Source of the DNA: Pelomonas nitida
GTDB taxonomy: Bacteria; Pseudomonadota; Gammaproteobacteria; Burkholderiales; Burkholderiaceae_C
Length of the DNA stretch: 64,000 nt
Direction: 5' to 3'
NCBI RefSeq assembly: GCF_043555975.1
Contig: NZ_JBIGIA010000001.1
Location: 186,001-250,000 of the forward strand
A program made the position numbers and the translations under genes. Numbering within the stretch: position 1 is the stretch's first letter; each line of letters begins with the position of its first letter. Shown here piece by piece: positions 16,166 to 24,674 of this stretch. The notes below the pieces were generated by a model. It was given only the letters and a program-made list of their open reading frames with translations. It did no database searches and was not told the DNA's origin.

Positions 16166-17587
16166 ATGACTACCAAGCAATTCGACGTCGTCGTCATCGG
16201 TGGCGGCCCCGGTGGCTACATCGCGGCCATCCGCGCGGCCCAACTGGGCATGAACGTGGCCTGCGTGGACGAATGGAAGAACGCGCAGGGCGGCGACGCC
16301 CTCGGCGGCACCTGCACCAACGTGGGCTGCATCCCGTCCAAGGCGCTGCTGCAGTCGTCGGAGCATTTCGACCACGCCGGCCATCACTTCGCGGACCACG
16401 GCATCAGCCTGGACAACCTGAAGATCGACATCGCCAAGATGGTCGCCCGCAAGGACGCCGTCGTGAAGCAGAACAACGAAGGCGTGCGCTACCTGTTCAA
16501 GAAGAACAAGGTGAGCTTCTTCCACGGCCGCGGCAGTTTCGTGGCGGCCAAGGACGGCGGCTACGAGCTCAAGGCCGGCGACGAGACCATCATCGCCAAG
16601 CAGGTCATCCTGGCCACAGGCTCCAATGCCCGCCAGCTGCCCGGCGCGGAGTTCGATGAGGAGCTGATCCTGTCGAACGACGGTGCACTGCGCATCCCGG
16701 CCGTGCCGGCGAAGCTGGGCGTCATCGGCTCCGGCGTGATCGGCCTGGAGATGGGTTCCGTCTGGCGCCGCCTGGGCTCGGAGGTGACCATCCTCGAAGC
16801 CATGCCGGCGTTCCTGGCTGCTGCCGACGAGAGCGTGGCCAAGGAGGCTGCCAAGGTCTTCAAGAAGCAGGGCCTGGACATCCAGCTCAGCGTCAAGATT
16901 TCCAAGGTCACCAAGGGCAAGAAGGACGTCACCATCGCCTACACCGACGCCAAGGGCGCCGAGCAGACGCTGGTGGTGGACAAGCTCATCGTGTCGATCG
17001 GCCGCGTGCCCAACACCATTGGCCTGAACCCCGAGGCCGTGGGCCTGAAGCTCGACGAACGCGGCGCCATCGTCGTCGACGACGAGTGCAAGACCAACCT
17101 GCCCGGCGTCTGGGCCATCGGTGACGTTGTGCGCGGCCCCATGCTTGCGCACAAGGCCGAGGAAGAGGGCGTGGCGGTGGCGGAGCGCATGGCGGGCCAG
17201 CATGGCCACGTCAACTTCAACACCATCCCCTGGGTCATCTACACCAGCCCCGAGATCTCCTGGGTCGGCAAGACCGAGCAGCAGCTCAAGGCGGAGGGCG
17301 TGGCCTACAAGGCGGGTCAGTTCCCCTTCCTGGCCAACGGCCGCGCCCGTGCGCTGGGCGACACGACGGGCTTCGTCAAGTTCCTGGCCGATGCCAAGAC
17401 CGACGAGATCCTGGGTGTTCACATCATTGGCCCGTTCGCGTCCGAGCTGATCTCGGAAGCCGTCGTGGCCATGGAGTTCAAGGCCTCGGCCGAGGACATC
17501 GCCCGCATCTGCCACGCGCATCCGTCGCTGTCCGAGGCGACCAAGGAAGCGGCACTGGCCGTCGACAAGCGCACGTTGAACTTCTGA
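16166..17587 (+). CDS. lpdA: Dihydrolipoamide dehydrogenase, E3
   Basis: A 473-aa FAD enzyme that reoxidises the E2 dihydrolipoyl group and reduces NAD+. The FAD-binding GGGPGG is at 12-17. The redox disulfide is Cys50/Cys55 in GGTCTNVGCIPSK. A second Rossmann motif (GSGVIGLEMGSVW) binds NAD, and the C-terminal HAHPSLSEA supplies the catalytic His-Glu pair. It follows sucB by 18 bases with AAGGA before the ATG. A terminator follows, so the operon probably ends here. Confidence 0.97.
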   Translation: MTTKQFDVVVIGGGPGGYIAAIRAAQLGMNVACVDEWKNAQGGDALGGTCTNVGCIPSKALLQSSEHFDHAGHHFADHGISLDNLKIDIAKMVARKDAVVKQNNEGVRYLFKKNKVSFFHGRGSFVAAKDGGYELKAGDETIIAKQVILATGSNARQLPGAEFDEELILSNDGALRIPAVPAKLGVIGSGVIGLEMGSVWRRLGSEVTILEAMPAFLAAADESVAKEAAKVFKKQGLDIQLSVKISKVTKGKKDVTIAYTDAKGAEQTLVVDKLIVSIGRVPNTIGLNPEAVGLKLDERGAIVVDDECKTNLPGVWAIGDVVRGPMLAHKAEEEGVAVAERMAGQHGHVNFNTIPWVIYTSPEISWVGKTEQQLKAEGVAYKAGQFPFLANGRARALGDTTGFVKFLADAKTDEILGVHIIGPFASELISEAVVAMEFKASAEDIARICHAHPSLSEATKEAALAVDKRTLNF

Positions 17588-17605
17588 TCGCGTAGCGCAA
17601 ACCAC

Positions 17606-17635
17606 AAGGGGCGGCCAATCAGTCGCCCTTTTTTT
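17606..17635 (+). terminator. Intrinsic terminator after lpdA
   Basis: GGGCG (17609-17613) and CGCCC (17624-17628), flanked by AA/TT, form a short stem followed by seven T. It separates the suc operon from zapE. Confidence 0.75.
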
Positions 17636-17652
17636 CGTGATGACCTGTCCGA

Positions 17653-18753
17653 ATGACGTCCGTTAGCGATCTCTATCAGCAGACCCTCGCCGAGCGCGGC
17701 TTCAAGGCCGACGCCGCGCAGCTGCGCGCCATCGAGGCCTTGCAGCGCTGCCAGGACGAATGGGAGGCCTACAAGGCCCGCCGCAGCAATGCGGTGACCA
17801 AGTTGCTCGTGCGCCCGCCCATCCCGCGCGGCGTCTACATGTACGGCGGTGTCGGCCGGGGCAAGAGCTTCCTGATGGACTGCTTCTTCCAGGCCGTGCC
17901 GCTGACGCGCAAGACGCGGCTGCACTTCCACGAGTTCATGCGCGAGGTGCACCGCGAGCTGCAGGAACTCAAGGGCATCGCCGACCCGCTGGAGGAGCTC
18001 GGCAAGCGCATCGCGCGGCGGTTCCGGCTGATCTGCTTCGACGAGTTCCACGTCGCCGACGTGACCGACGCGATGATCCTGCATCGCCTGCTGGACGCAC
18101 TGTTCCGCAACCGCGTGTCCATCGTCACGACGTCCAATTTCCACCCGGACGAGCTCTACCCGAACGGCCTGCACCGTGACCGCATCCTGCCGGCCATCGA
18201 GCTGCTGAAGGCCAACCTCGAAGTCATCAACGTCGACGCCGGCACCGACTATCGCCGCCGTTCGCTGGAGGACATGAACCTCTACCTGACGCCGCTGAAC
18301 GCGGACACCGATGCAGCGCTGACGCAGGCCTTCGAGTCGCTCGCCGAGGCCAAGGATGAGGACCGCAAGCTGATGATCGAGCACCGCGCGATCTATGCCT
18401 GGCGTCGTGCCGGTGGCGTCGTGTGGTTCGACTTCCAGACCTTGTGCGGCGGCCCGCGCTCGCAGAACGACTACCTGGAGCTGGCCAGTCAGTTCCACAC
18501 CGTCATCTTGTCGGATGTGCCCGAGATGCCGGTGCGCCTGGCCAGCGAGGCGCGGCGTTTCACGTGGCTGGTGGATGTGCTGTACGACCGGCGCGTCAAG
18601 CTCATCATCTCGGCGGCGGTGCCGGCCGAAGCGCTCTACACCGAAGGCCCGCTGGCGCATGAGTTCCCGCGCACTGTCTCACGCTTGCAGGAGATGCGCT
18701 CGGCGGAGTACCTTGCGCTGTCCCGTCGTGAAGTCGATACCTCGTTGACCTGA
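17653..18753 (+). CDS. zapE: Cell division ATPase ZapE (AFG1-like)
   Basis: A 366-aa AAA-type ATPase of the AFG1/YhcM family. Walker A is GGVGRGKS (65-72) and Walker B is LICFDEFH (126-133, Asp130/Glu131). The family block DVTDAMILHRLLDALF follows, and the end SAAVPAEALYTEGPL fits ZapE. In E. coli ZapE acts on the Z-ring under low oxygen or stress. The position just after sucA-sucB-lpd is common in betaproteobacteria. Its stop overlaps the next start by one base (TGATG), so the two genes are coupled. Confidence 0.93.
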   Translation: MTSVSDLYQQTLAERGFKADAAQLRAIEALQRCQDEWEAYKARRSNAVTKLLVRPPIPRGVYMYGGVGRGKSFLMDCFFQAVPLTRKTRLHFHEFMREVHRELQELKGIADPLEELGKRIARRFRLICFDEFHVADVTDAMILHRLLDALFRNRVSIVTTSNFHPDELYPNGLHRDRILPAIELLKANLEVINVDAGTDYRRRSLEDMNLYLTPLNADTDAALTQAFESLAEAKDEDRKLMIEHRAIYAWRRAGGVVWFDFQTLCGGPRSQNDYLELASQFHTVILSDVPEMPVRLASEARRFTWLVDVLYDRRVKLIISAAVPAEALYTEGPLAHEFPRTVSRLQEMRSAEYLALSRREVDTSLT

Positions 18754-19358
18754 TGAACCCGCTGCTGATCCTGCTGGCCGCTGCGGCTTCAGCGCCGCTG
18801 AATGCCTCCTTCGCCACCCGGGCCGAGGTCGCGGCGCAGCGCGCCGCGCTCGAGCAGCGCTTTGACCGCGACAGGGCCGAATGCGCGGAGCGATTCGCGG
18901 TCACGCCGTGCCTGGAAGATGTGCGCAAGCGACGTCAGGAGGCGTTGGCGCCGTTGATCGAGCACGAGCATGAGCTGGCCGCGCTGGAGCGCCGTGCGCG
19001 TGCGCAGGCGCAGGTTGAGCGCGTCAAGGCGCGTGAGCTCGCCGCAGCCGAGGACGAGGCGCAGCGCCTGGAGCGGGTGGTCAAGGCGCCGCCGCCCATC
19101 GCAGTGGCCACGCCGGCGCCGCGCCCATCCCGGCAGCGCAGCCCGGAGGAGGCCCAGCGTGCTCAGGCGCGAGCGGCCAGCCAGGCGCAGGCCGAGGCGG
19201 CGCAGCGTGTTGCCAGGGCGAAAGAACGGGAGCGGCTGCTGCAGGAGCGACAGGCAGAGCACGCGGCCAGGGAGCAGCGCCGCAGCCGCCCGGCCGCCAA
19301 GCCGCTGCCTTTGCCTTCAACTCTGCCGCCGGCATCGGCGCCTTCCGCGCCGACGTGA
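18753..19358 (+). CDS. Hypothetical exported coiled-coil protein
   Basis: A 201-aa protein with a short hydrophobic start (MNPLLILLAAAASAPLNA) that may be a signal peptide. The next 90 residues are charged and Ala-rich with two Cys (AECAERFAVTPCLEDV). A proline-rich linker (PPPIAVATPAPRPS) and a long Arg/Gln/Glu helix around 127-180 follow, ending in a Pro-rich tail. The heptad-like composition suggests coiled coil. It is translationally coupled to zapE and converges on the PP2C gene only 3 bases away. No family is recognised. Confidence 0.7.
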   Translation: MNPLLILLAAAASAPLNASFATRAEVAAQRAALEQRFDRDRAECAERFAVTPCLEDVRKRRQEALAPLIEHEHELAALERRARAQAQVERVKARELAAAEDEAQRLERVVKAPPPIAVATPAPRPSRQRSPEEAQRAQARAASQAQAEAAQRVARAKERERLLQERQAEHAAREQRRSRPAAKPLPLPSTLPPASAPSAPT

Positions 19359-19361
19359 TCG

Positions 19362-20132
19362 TCAGTCCAGCGCTTCGAGCTTGACGATGGCGATCGACAG
19401 GTTGTCGCCGCCGCCACGTGCGCGCTGACGAGCCTTGCTCACCAGCAGCTCGGCCGCCTCGCGGGGTGGCAGGCTGTGCAGCACGCTGCCCAGCTCCTGG
19501 GCGGTGAAGTAGTGCCACAGCCCGTCGCTGCAGCACATCAGCGTGTCGCCGACCTCCATGCCTTCGAAGCGCTCGGCGGTGGATGTCGGGTCCTGCACGG
19601 TGCCCAGACACGCCGTTAGCAGGTTGCTCTGTGGGTGCGAGCTGGCCTCGGCTTCAGTCAGCTGTCCCTCGTCGACGAGGCGCTGCACGTAGGAGTGATC
19701 CATGGAGCGCTTGACCAGCTTCGGGCCACGGAACCAGTAGATGCGGGAGTCGCCCGAGTGGGTCCAGTAGGCGCAGCGATCACTGCTGACGACGAAGCTC
19801 GCGATCGTGCTGTGCGGTTCTTCCTCGGCGGAGATGGCCGTCAGCTTGATCATCAGATGCGCTTCCGACGTGATCTGGCTCAGCAGTTCGGCGGGGGATT
19901 CGTCTTCGGGCGAATAGCGCTCGAACAACTGTTGCGCCGTCAGGATGACCTGGTCGGCGGCTTTGCGGCCGCCGCTCTTGCCGCCCATGCCGTCTGCCAC
20001 GATGCCCATGACGCAGCCGTCGATGCGCGGGTGCGCGATGACAGCGACCTGGTCCTGCTGATATGAACGGTCCCCGCGGTGGGTGCCGGTCGCAGCGGTG
20101 AGTCGGAATCCGACGTCGGAAGAAGTGGCCAT
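19362..20132 (-). CDS. PP2C-family serine/threonine protein phosphatase
   Basis: A 256-aa metal-dependent phosphatase. The conserved acidic motifs are GDRSYQQDQ (20-28), VADGMGG (45-51), HSGDSRIYW and the C-terminal GGGDNLSIAIV. These bind the two catalytic Mn/Mg ions. I start at ATG 20132 because the longer ORF upstream runs into the divergent DUF465/helicase genes and is not family-like. No transmembrane segment, partner kinase or FHA gene is nearby. Its substrate is unknown; bacterial homologues often pair with Hanks-type kinases or type VI secretion clusters. Confidence 0.9.
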   Translation of the reverse strand: MATSSDVGFRLTAATGTHRGDRSYQQDQVAVIAHPRIDGCVMGIVADGMGGKSGGRKAADQVILTAQQLFERYSPEDESPAELLSQITSEAHLMIKLTAISAEEEPHSTIASFVVSSDRCAYWTHSGDSRIYWFRGPKLVKRSMDHSYVQRLVDEGQLTEAEASSHPQSNLLTACLGTVQDPTSTAERFEGMEVGDTLMCCSDGLWHYFTAQELGSVLHSLPPREAAELLVSKARQRARGGGDNLSIAIVKLEALD

Positions 20133-20194
20133 GCGAAAACTATACTGGCCCGCCCGCCTGGGGGCCGGTGCTCCTCGCTCACATAAACCCCCGA

Positions 20195-20398
20195 ATGAAT
20201 GAACAACTTCACTCGTTGAGCCGGCGGCTGATCGAGCTGCGCATGGAGCATGGAGATCTTGACGCGATGATCGATCGCTTGGTTGTGCAGGTGCCGGTGG
20301 ATGAACTGTCGCTGCAGCGCCTGAAAAAGCGCCGTTTGGCCTTGCGCGACATGATCGCCCGGCTCGAAGCCACGACGGAGCCCGATGACCTCGCCTGA
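20195..20398 (+). CDS. DUF465 (YdcH-like) small coiled-coil protein
   Basis: A 67-aa protein, nearly all helix and highly charged, with LRMEHGDLDAMIDRL and the basic LQRLKKRRLALRDMI, the signature of DUF465. The function is unknown. I chose ATG 20195 over a start nine codons upstream because the family begins near MNEQLHSLSRRL. It overlaps the helicase start by 14 bases, so the two are translated together, and it is divergent from the PP2C gene. Confidence 0.75.
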   Translation: MNEQLHSLSRRLIELRMEHGDLDAMIDRLVVQVPVDELSLQRLKKRRLALRDMIARLEATTEPDDLA

Positions 20399-22442
20399 CC
20401 CGGGCCTGGATGACTGGCTGGACGCGCTGGATGGTGCAACGCCGGCTGCCGCGCCTGATGCCGATGAGCTCGAACAGGCGGTGCTGGCCGCGTTCGATGC
20501 GGGAGGCCCCCTGGCGCGCCTTGACGCTGGCTACAAGCCGCGTGAGCCGCAGCTGCAGATGAGTCGCGCCGTGGCGCGGGCGTTGAGCCGGCGGCAGGCG
20601 CTGGTGGTTGAGGCCGGGACCGGCGTGGGCAAGACCTTCGCCTATCTGGTGCCCACGCTGCTGGCCGGCAGCCGCGCGCTCATCAGCACCGCAACCAAGA
20701 GCCTGCAGGATCAGCTGTTCCTGCGGGATCTGCCGCGCCTGACACGGGCGCTGAACACGCCCGTGCGGCTGGCGTTGCTCAAAGGGCGCAGCAGCTACCT
20801 GTGCCTGCACCGCATGAAGGAGGCGCGCGTCAGCGGCGAGTTCCCGGACCGTCGTACGGCGCTGTCCCTGGCGCGCATCGAGCGCTGGGCGCTGGGCACG
20901 GCCACCGGCGACTTCGCCGAGATCGACGGCCTCGACGAGCGCTCACCCATCATCCCGATCGTCAGCTCCAGCCGCGAGAACTGCCTGGGACAGGAATGCC
21001 CCGACTGGAAGTCCTGTTATGTCGTGAAGGCGCGGCGCGAGGCGATGGAGGCCGATGTCGTCGTCGTCAACCACCATCTGTTCTTTGCAGACGTGACGCT
21101 GCGCGACACCGGTGTGGCCGAGCTGCTGCCCAGCGTGGAGATTGCCGTCTTCGACGAGGCGCACCAACTGGCCGAGGCCGGTGTGCAATTCCTCGGCACC
21201 TTGCTGGGCACGGCCGCGCTGGTGGACTTTGCCCGTGACATGCTGGCCCACGGCTTGGCCCATGCGCGCGGGGTGCATGACTGGCAGGCCTTGCAGGCGG
21301 CCGTCGAGAAGGCGACGCGGGAGTTGCGCCTGGCGGCGGCCGGGCCGCTGGCCACGGCAGGTCGCGAGTTGCGCGGCACGCTGAAGCTGGGCTGGAAGGA
21401 ACGGGCTTCGCAGTCGGCCTTCGCCGCAGCCCTTGCCGGTGTGGAGGCGGCCTGCGCCCAGGCGCTCGAGGCGCTGACGGCCGTCCAGGCAGCTTCGCCG
21501 GACTTTGCACGTCTTTGCGAGCGCGCCCAGCAACTGCGTGATCTGGCGAAGCAGTTCGCGGCCGATCCTGCACCGGGCGATGTGCGGTGGATCGACATCA
21601 GCCCGCACACGGCCAGGCTGGTCGAGTCGCCGCTGGACATCCGCGATGCCATGCAGCAGCAGCTCGAGGGGCCGCCCAAGGCCTGGGTGTTCACCTCGGC
21701 GACGCTGGGTGATGACGAAGGCCTGACCTGGTTCACCGAACCTGCGGGCCTGACCGACGCCGAGATCCTGCGCGTGGGCAGTCCGTTCGACTACCCGGCC
21801 AACGCGCGGCTGTACGTGCCGCGCGGTTTTCCCAAACCGTCAGAGCCCGCGCACCCGCCCAGCGTGGCTTTGCTGGCGTCGCGGCTGGCGCGGGCGCTGG
21901 GCGGGCGCACCTTCGTGTTGACGACGACGCTGCGCAATCTGCAGACGGTGGCTGACGCGCTGCGCGAGCGCTTCGAGGAGGCCGGCGACGCCATTGGCGT
22001 GCTGCAGCAGGGTGCAGCACCCAAGCGTGTGCTGTTGCAGCGCTTCATCGACAACCCTGCCTCGGTGCTGGTCGGCTCGGCCAGCTTCTGGGAGGGTATC
22101 GACGTGCCGGGCGATGCGCTGCAATGCGTCGTTATCGACAAGCTGCCGTTCCCGCCGCCGAATGATCCGCTCGTCGAGGCGCGCGTGCAGCGGCTGGAGG
22201 CGGAGGGCCGCAATGCGTTCTCGGAGTACTTCGTCGCCGAGGCGGCCATCGCGTTGAAGCAGGGCGCCGGGCGCCTGATCCGCACCGAGACCGACCGCGG
22301 CCTGCTGGTGGTGTGCGACCCGCGCATGGCGGGCATGAACTACGGCCGCCGCCTGCGCGCCGCACTGCCGCCGATGACGCCGGTGGCCAACGAGGCCGAG
22401 GCGCTTGAATGGTTGCAGCGCCTCAATGAAGAACGGGCCTGA
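20385..22442 (+). CDS. DinG/YoaA-family ATP-dependent DNA helicase with Fe-S cluster
   Basis: A 685-aa superfamily 2 helicase of the XPD/DinG type. Walker A is AGTGVGKT (77-84) and the DEAH box is at 257-260. Cys140, Cys200, Cys205 and Cys211 fit the four ligands of the iron-sulfur cluster. GSASFWEGIDVPG and the closing QGAGRLIRTETDRG are helicase motifs V and VI. Length and lack of an exonuclease domain fit YoaA better than Gram-positive DinG. Such helicases unwind forked DNA, R-loops or damaged templates. It is preceded by the overlapping DUF465 gene. A terminator stem overlaps its stop codon. Confidence 0.92.
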   Translation: MTSPDPGLDDWLDALDGATPAAAPDADELEQAVLAAFDAGGPLARLDAGYKPREPQLQMSRAVARALSRRQALVVEAGTGVGKTFAYLVPTLLAGSRALISTATKSLQDQLFLRDLPRLTRALNTPVRLALLKGRSSYLCLHRMKEARVSGEFPDRRTALSLARIERWALGTATGDFAEIDGLDERSPIIPIVSSSRENCLGQECPDWKSCYVVKARREAMEADVVVVNHHLFFADVTLRDTGVAELLPSVEIAVFDEAHQLAEAGVQFLGTLLGTAALVDFARDMLAHGLAHARGVHDWQALQAAVEKATRELRLAAAGPLATAGRELRGTLKLGWKERASQSAFAAALAGVEAACAQALEALTAVQAASPDFARLCERAQQLRDLAKQFAADPAPGDVRWIDISPHTARLVESPLDIRDAMQQQLEGPPKAWVFTSATLGDDEGLTWFTEPAGLTDAEILRVGSPFDYPANARLYVPRGFPKPSEPAHPPSVALLASRLARALGGRTFVLTTTLRNLQTVADALRERFEEAGDAIGVLQQGAAPKRVLLQRFIDNPASVLVGSASFWEGIDVPGDALQCVVIDKLPFPPPNDPLVEARVQRLEAEGRNAFSEYFVAEAAIALKQGAGRLIRTETDRGLLVVCDPRMAGMNYGRRLRAALPPMTPVANEAEALEWLQRLNEERA

Positions 22443-22462
22443 ACGGCCCGTCTGAGGTTTCT
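22433..22462 (+). terminator. Terminator overlapping the DinG-family helicase stop codon
   Basis: ACGGGCC (22433-22439), loop TGAAC, GGCCCGT (22445-22451) forms a perfect 7-bp stem, followed shortly by TTTCTT. The TGA stop (22440-22442) is in the loop, so the last codons are part of the stem. Confidence 0.7.
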
Positions 22463-22472
22463 TGCCTTTCGC

Positions 22473-22523
22473 GCCGAGCGCTGGGCCGCTCCCGAGGCGG
22501 CCCGCTTGGGCGAGGGGCTCGCC
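22473..22523 (+). repeat. Dispersed 51-bp repeat, copy A
   Basis: This 51-base stretch between the convergent DinG-family helicase and bamD genes matches the reverse complement of 61191-61241 at 42 of 51 positions without gaps. It begins GCCGAGCGC and contains the shared GGGCCGCTCCC. It ends at the bamD stop codon. It is probably a member of an intergenic repeat family. Confidence 0.7.
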
Positions 22524-23354
22524 TCAGCTCCAGAACTTCCAGAGCATGTACCAGGGCTTGCCCTTCTTCTTGCCGCCGTTGGAGGCGAACTCGCTGTCGG
22601 GGAAGTTCCTGTCCAGCACGCGGCGGGCGTCGTCGCGCAGTTGCGTGAGGCCCAGCTTGTCGTAGCTCTCGCCCATGATGTAGAGCGCTTCTTCGATGCC
22701 GGGGGCGTGCTGGAACTCGGCCACGGCGGCCTGCGCGCGGTTGGCGGCCGCGACGTAGGCCTTGCGGTTGAAGTAGTAGCGCGCCACGTGGATTTCGTAG
22801 GCGGCCAGCGTGTTCGTGATGAAGTCGATGCGCGAGGACGCGTCGGGCGCGTACTTCGATTCCGGGAACTGCTCGACGAGCTGACGGAAGGCCAGCACGG
22901 CTTCGCGCGAGGCCTGCTGGTCGCGCTCGGCGACGTCCTGGTTGGCCAGGCGGCCGAACAGGCCGAGGTCTTCGTTGAAGTTGACGATGCCCTTCAGGTA
23001 GAGGGCGTAGTCCATCGCCGGGCTGGACGGGTTGAGCTTGATGAAGCGATCCAGCGTCGTGACGGCCTGCGCGCGTTCGCCGGTCTTGTAGTAGGCCCAG
23101 GCGACATCCAGCGTGGCCTGCTGGCCCATGGTCGTCCCGGCGGCGCGGCCCTCGATCTTCTCGAGCGTCTTGATGGCGCGGTCGTAGCTGCCGGAACTCA
23201 GGTCGTCCTTGGCGTCTGCATACAATTTGTCGAGAGCGGCCTGAGAGTTCGGGTCCTCTTTCGGCGTCGAGCCGCAACCGGCCAGGCCAAGGGCAAGTGC
23301 CATCGTGAAGGCGCCGAGGAAGGCGCGGCCGGCCTGGGATTTCTCAACAAACAT
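22524..23354 (-). CDS. bamD: Outer-membrane assembly lipoprotein BamD
   Basis: A 276-aa TPR lipoprotein of the BAM complex, tethered to the inner face of the outer membrane, where it works with BamA. The lipobox LAGC places the acylated Cys at residue 27 of the ATG 23354 start. TPR-like helices follow (DLSSGSYDRAIKTLEKIE; FPESKYAPDASSRIDFI, typical of BamD). The C-terminus is unusual in being short, basic and aromatic (GGKKKGKPWYMLWKFWS). It is divergent from rluD across 44 bases, as in many Proteobacteria. Confidence 0.95.
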   Translation of the reverse strand: MFVEKSQAGRAFLGAFTMALALGLAGCGSTPKEDPNSQAALDKLYADAKDDLSSGSYDRAIKTLEKIEGRAAGTTMGQQATLDVAWAYYKTGERAQAVTTLDRFIKLNPSSPAMDYALYLKGIVNFNEDLGLFGRLANQDVAERDQQASREAVLAFRQLVEQFPESKYAPDASSRIDFITNTLAAYEIHVARYYFNRKAYVAAANRAQAAVAEFQHAPGIEEALYIMGESYDKLGLTQLRDDARRVLDRNFPDSEFASNGGKKKGKPWYMLWKFWS

Positions 23355-23398
23355 GTCTGAAGCTGGGGGCGTTGAAGCCGGCCCGGTCACACTGAACA

Positions 23399-24406
23399 AT
23401 GGACGCTGAGTATAGGGCGGGGGGGCTGACGGACCCGGAAGACGAGGCCGGCGAGTTGTCGCCTGCCGAGGCCGCGGAGCGCCGCAGCGCCGATGTGGAC
23501 GCCGCAGGCCATGGCGAGCGGCTGGACCGGTGGCTCACGGGCCTGGCGCCGGAGTTCTCCCGCAATCACCTGCAGTCGCTCATCGAGCGCGGCTGCGTGC
23601 TGCTCGACGGCCGTGCGTTGCTCAAGCCGGCGCACAAGTTGCGCGCTGGCCAGCATGTCGAGATCGAGCTGCAGCCCACGGACGAGAGCCGGGCCTTCCG
23701 GGCCGAGGCGATGCCGCTGGACATCGTTTTCGAGGACGAGCACCTGGCCGTCATCAACAAGCCCGTGGGGCTGGTGGTGCATCCCGCGCCGGGCAACTGG
23801 TCGGGGACGCTGATGAACGGGCTGCTGGCCCACCATGCCGCCGCGGCGACGCTGCCGCGTGCCGGCATCGTGCATCGGCTGGACAAGGACACCAGCGGCC
23901 TCATGCTGGTCGGCAAGACGCTGGAGGCCGTCACCTCGCTGAGCCGGCAGATCGCCGCCCGGGAGGTGCATCGCGAGTACCTGGCGCTGGTCTGGGGGCG
24001 CGTGGAGGAGGAGATGGTCATCGAGCGGGCCATGCGGCGCGACCCGGTGTCGCGCGTCAAGATGGCCATCGCGCCCGCCAACCTCGGCAAGCCGGCGCGC
24101 ACCGACGTGTTTCCGCTGGGTGTGGGCGACGTGCAGGGGCGTCCCGTCAGCGCGGTCCACTGCGTGTTGCACACGGGGCGCACGCACCAGATCCGCGTGC
24201 ACCTCACGCACATGGGCCACCCGCTCGTGGCCGATGCGCTGTACGGCGGGGTGCCGGCCCTGGGCCTCGCGCGCCAGGCACTGCACGCGGCGAGGTTGTC
24301 GTTCACGCACCCGGCCACCGGTGAGGCCGTGGTGCTGGAGGCTGAACTGCCGGCGGACCTGGCGGCCGCCTGGGCTGAAATCGGCGCCAGCGGGCTGCCG
24401 GCATGA
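23399..24406 (+). CDS. rluD: 23S rRNA pseudouridine synthase RluD
   Basis: A 335-aa enzyme expected to make pseudouridines 1911, 1915 and 1917 in helix 69 of 23S rRNA. The first 40 residues form an acidic extension, followed by an S4 domain (about 40-90). The catalytic Asp164 lies in HRLDKDTSGLML, and the closing RTHQIRVHL is conserved. It is divergent from bamD, the usual rluD context. In many Proteobacteria pgeF follows rluD, but here the next gene is scpB after 268 bases. The start at ATG 23399 is tentative. Confidence 0.93.
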   Translation: MDAEYRAGGLTDPEDEAGELSPAEAAERRSADVDAAGHGERLDRWLTGLAPEFSRNHLQSLIERGCVLLDGRALLKPAHKLRAGQHVEIELQPTDESRAFRAEAMPLDIVFEDEHLAVINKPVGLVVHPAPGNWSGTLMNGLLAHHAAAATLPRAGIVHRLDKDTSGLMLVGKTLEAVTSLSRQIAAREVHREYLALVWGRVEEEMVIERAMRRDPVSRVKMAIAPANLGKPARTDVFPLGVGDVQGRPVSAVHCVLHTGRTHQIRVHLTHMGHPLVADALYGGVPALGLARQALHAARLSFTHPATGEAVVLEAELPADLAAAWAEIGASGLPA

Positions 24407-24435
24407 TGCGGCGCGGGGTGTTGCGCCGACATGGC

Positions 24436-24441
24436 TACAAT
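24436..24441 (+). promoter_or_regulatory. Possible scpB promoter -10 (TACAAT)
   Basis: TACAAT lies 233 bases before scpB in a 268-base gap that holds no gene. No convincing -35 is present. The same hexamer precedes ndk (27488-27493) and hisZ (40678-40683), which suggests a recurrent local promoter style. Confidence 0.35.
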
Positions 24442-24674
24442 GCGCGCCGGTCGTCGTGACTGAGCGCTGCCCGAAGTGGATGCGCCCAAAGCGGGAATGC
24501 AGTCATCCCCGGCGCCGTCGACCATCTCGCTACGCCGCCGGCTGCTGACAAGGCCGGAACGGCGCCCGATGCAAGCAAGACCCGCCCCGCCCGCCTGACG
24601 AACGCTGGACTGAAAGCGTCCTGACCCGGGGCCAACGCCAGAGCTCTACCCATTGAGGGTGCGAAGTTGAGTTC

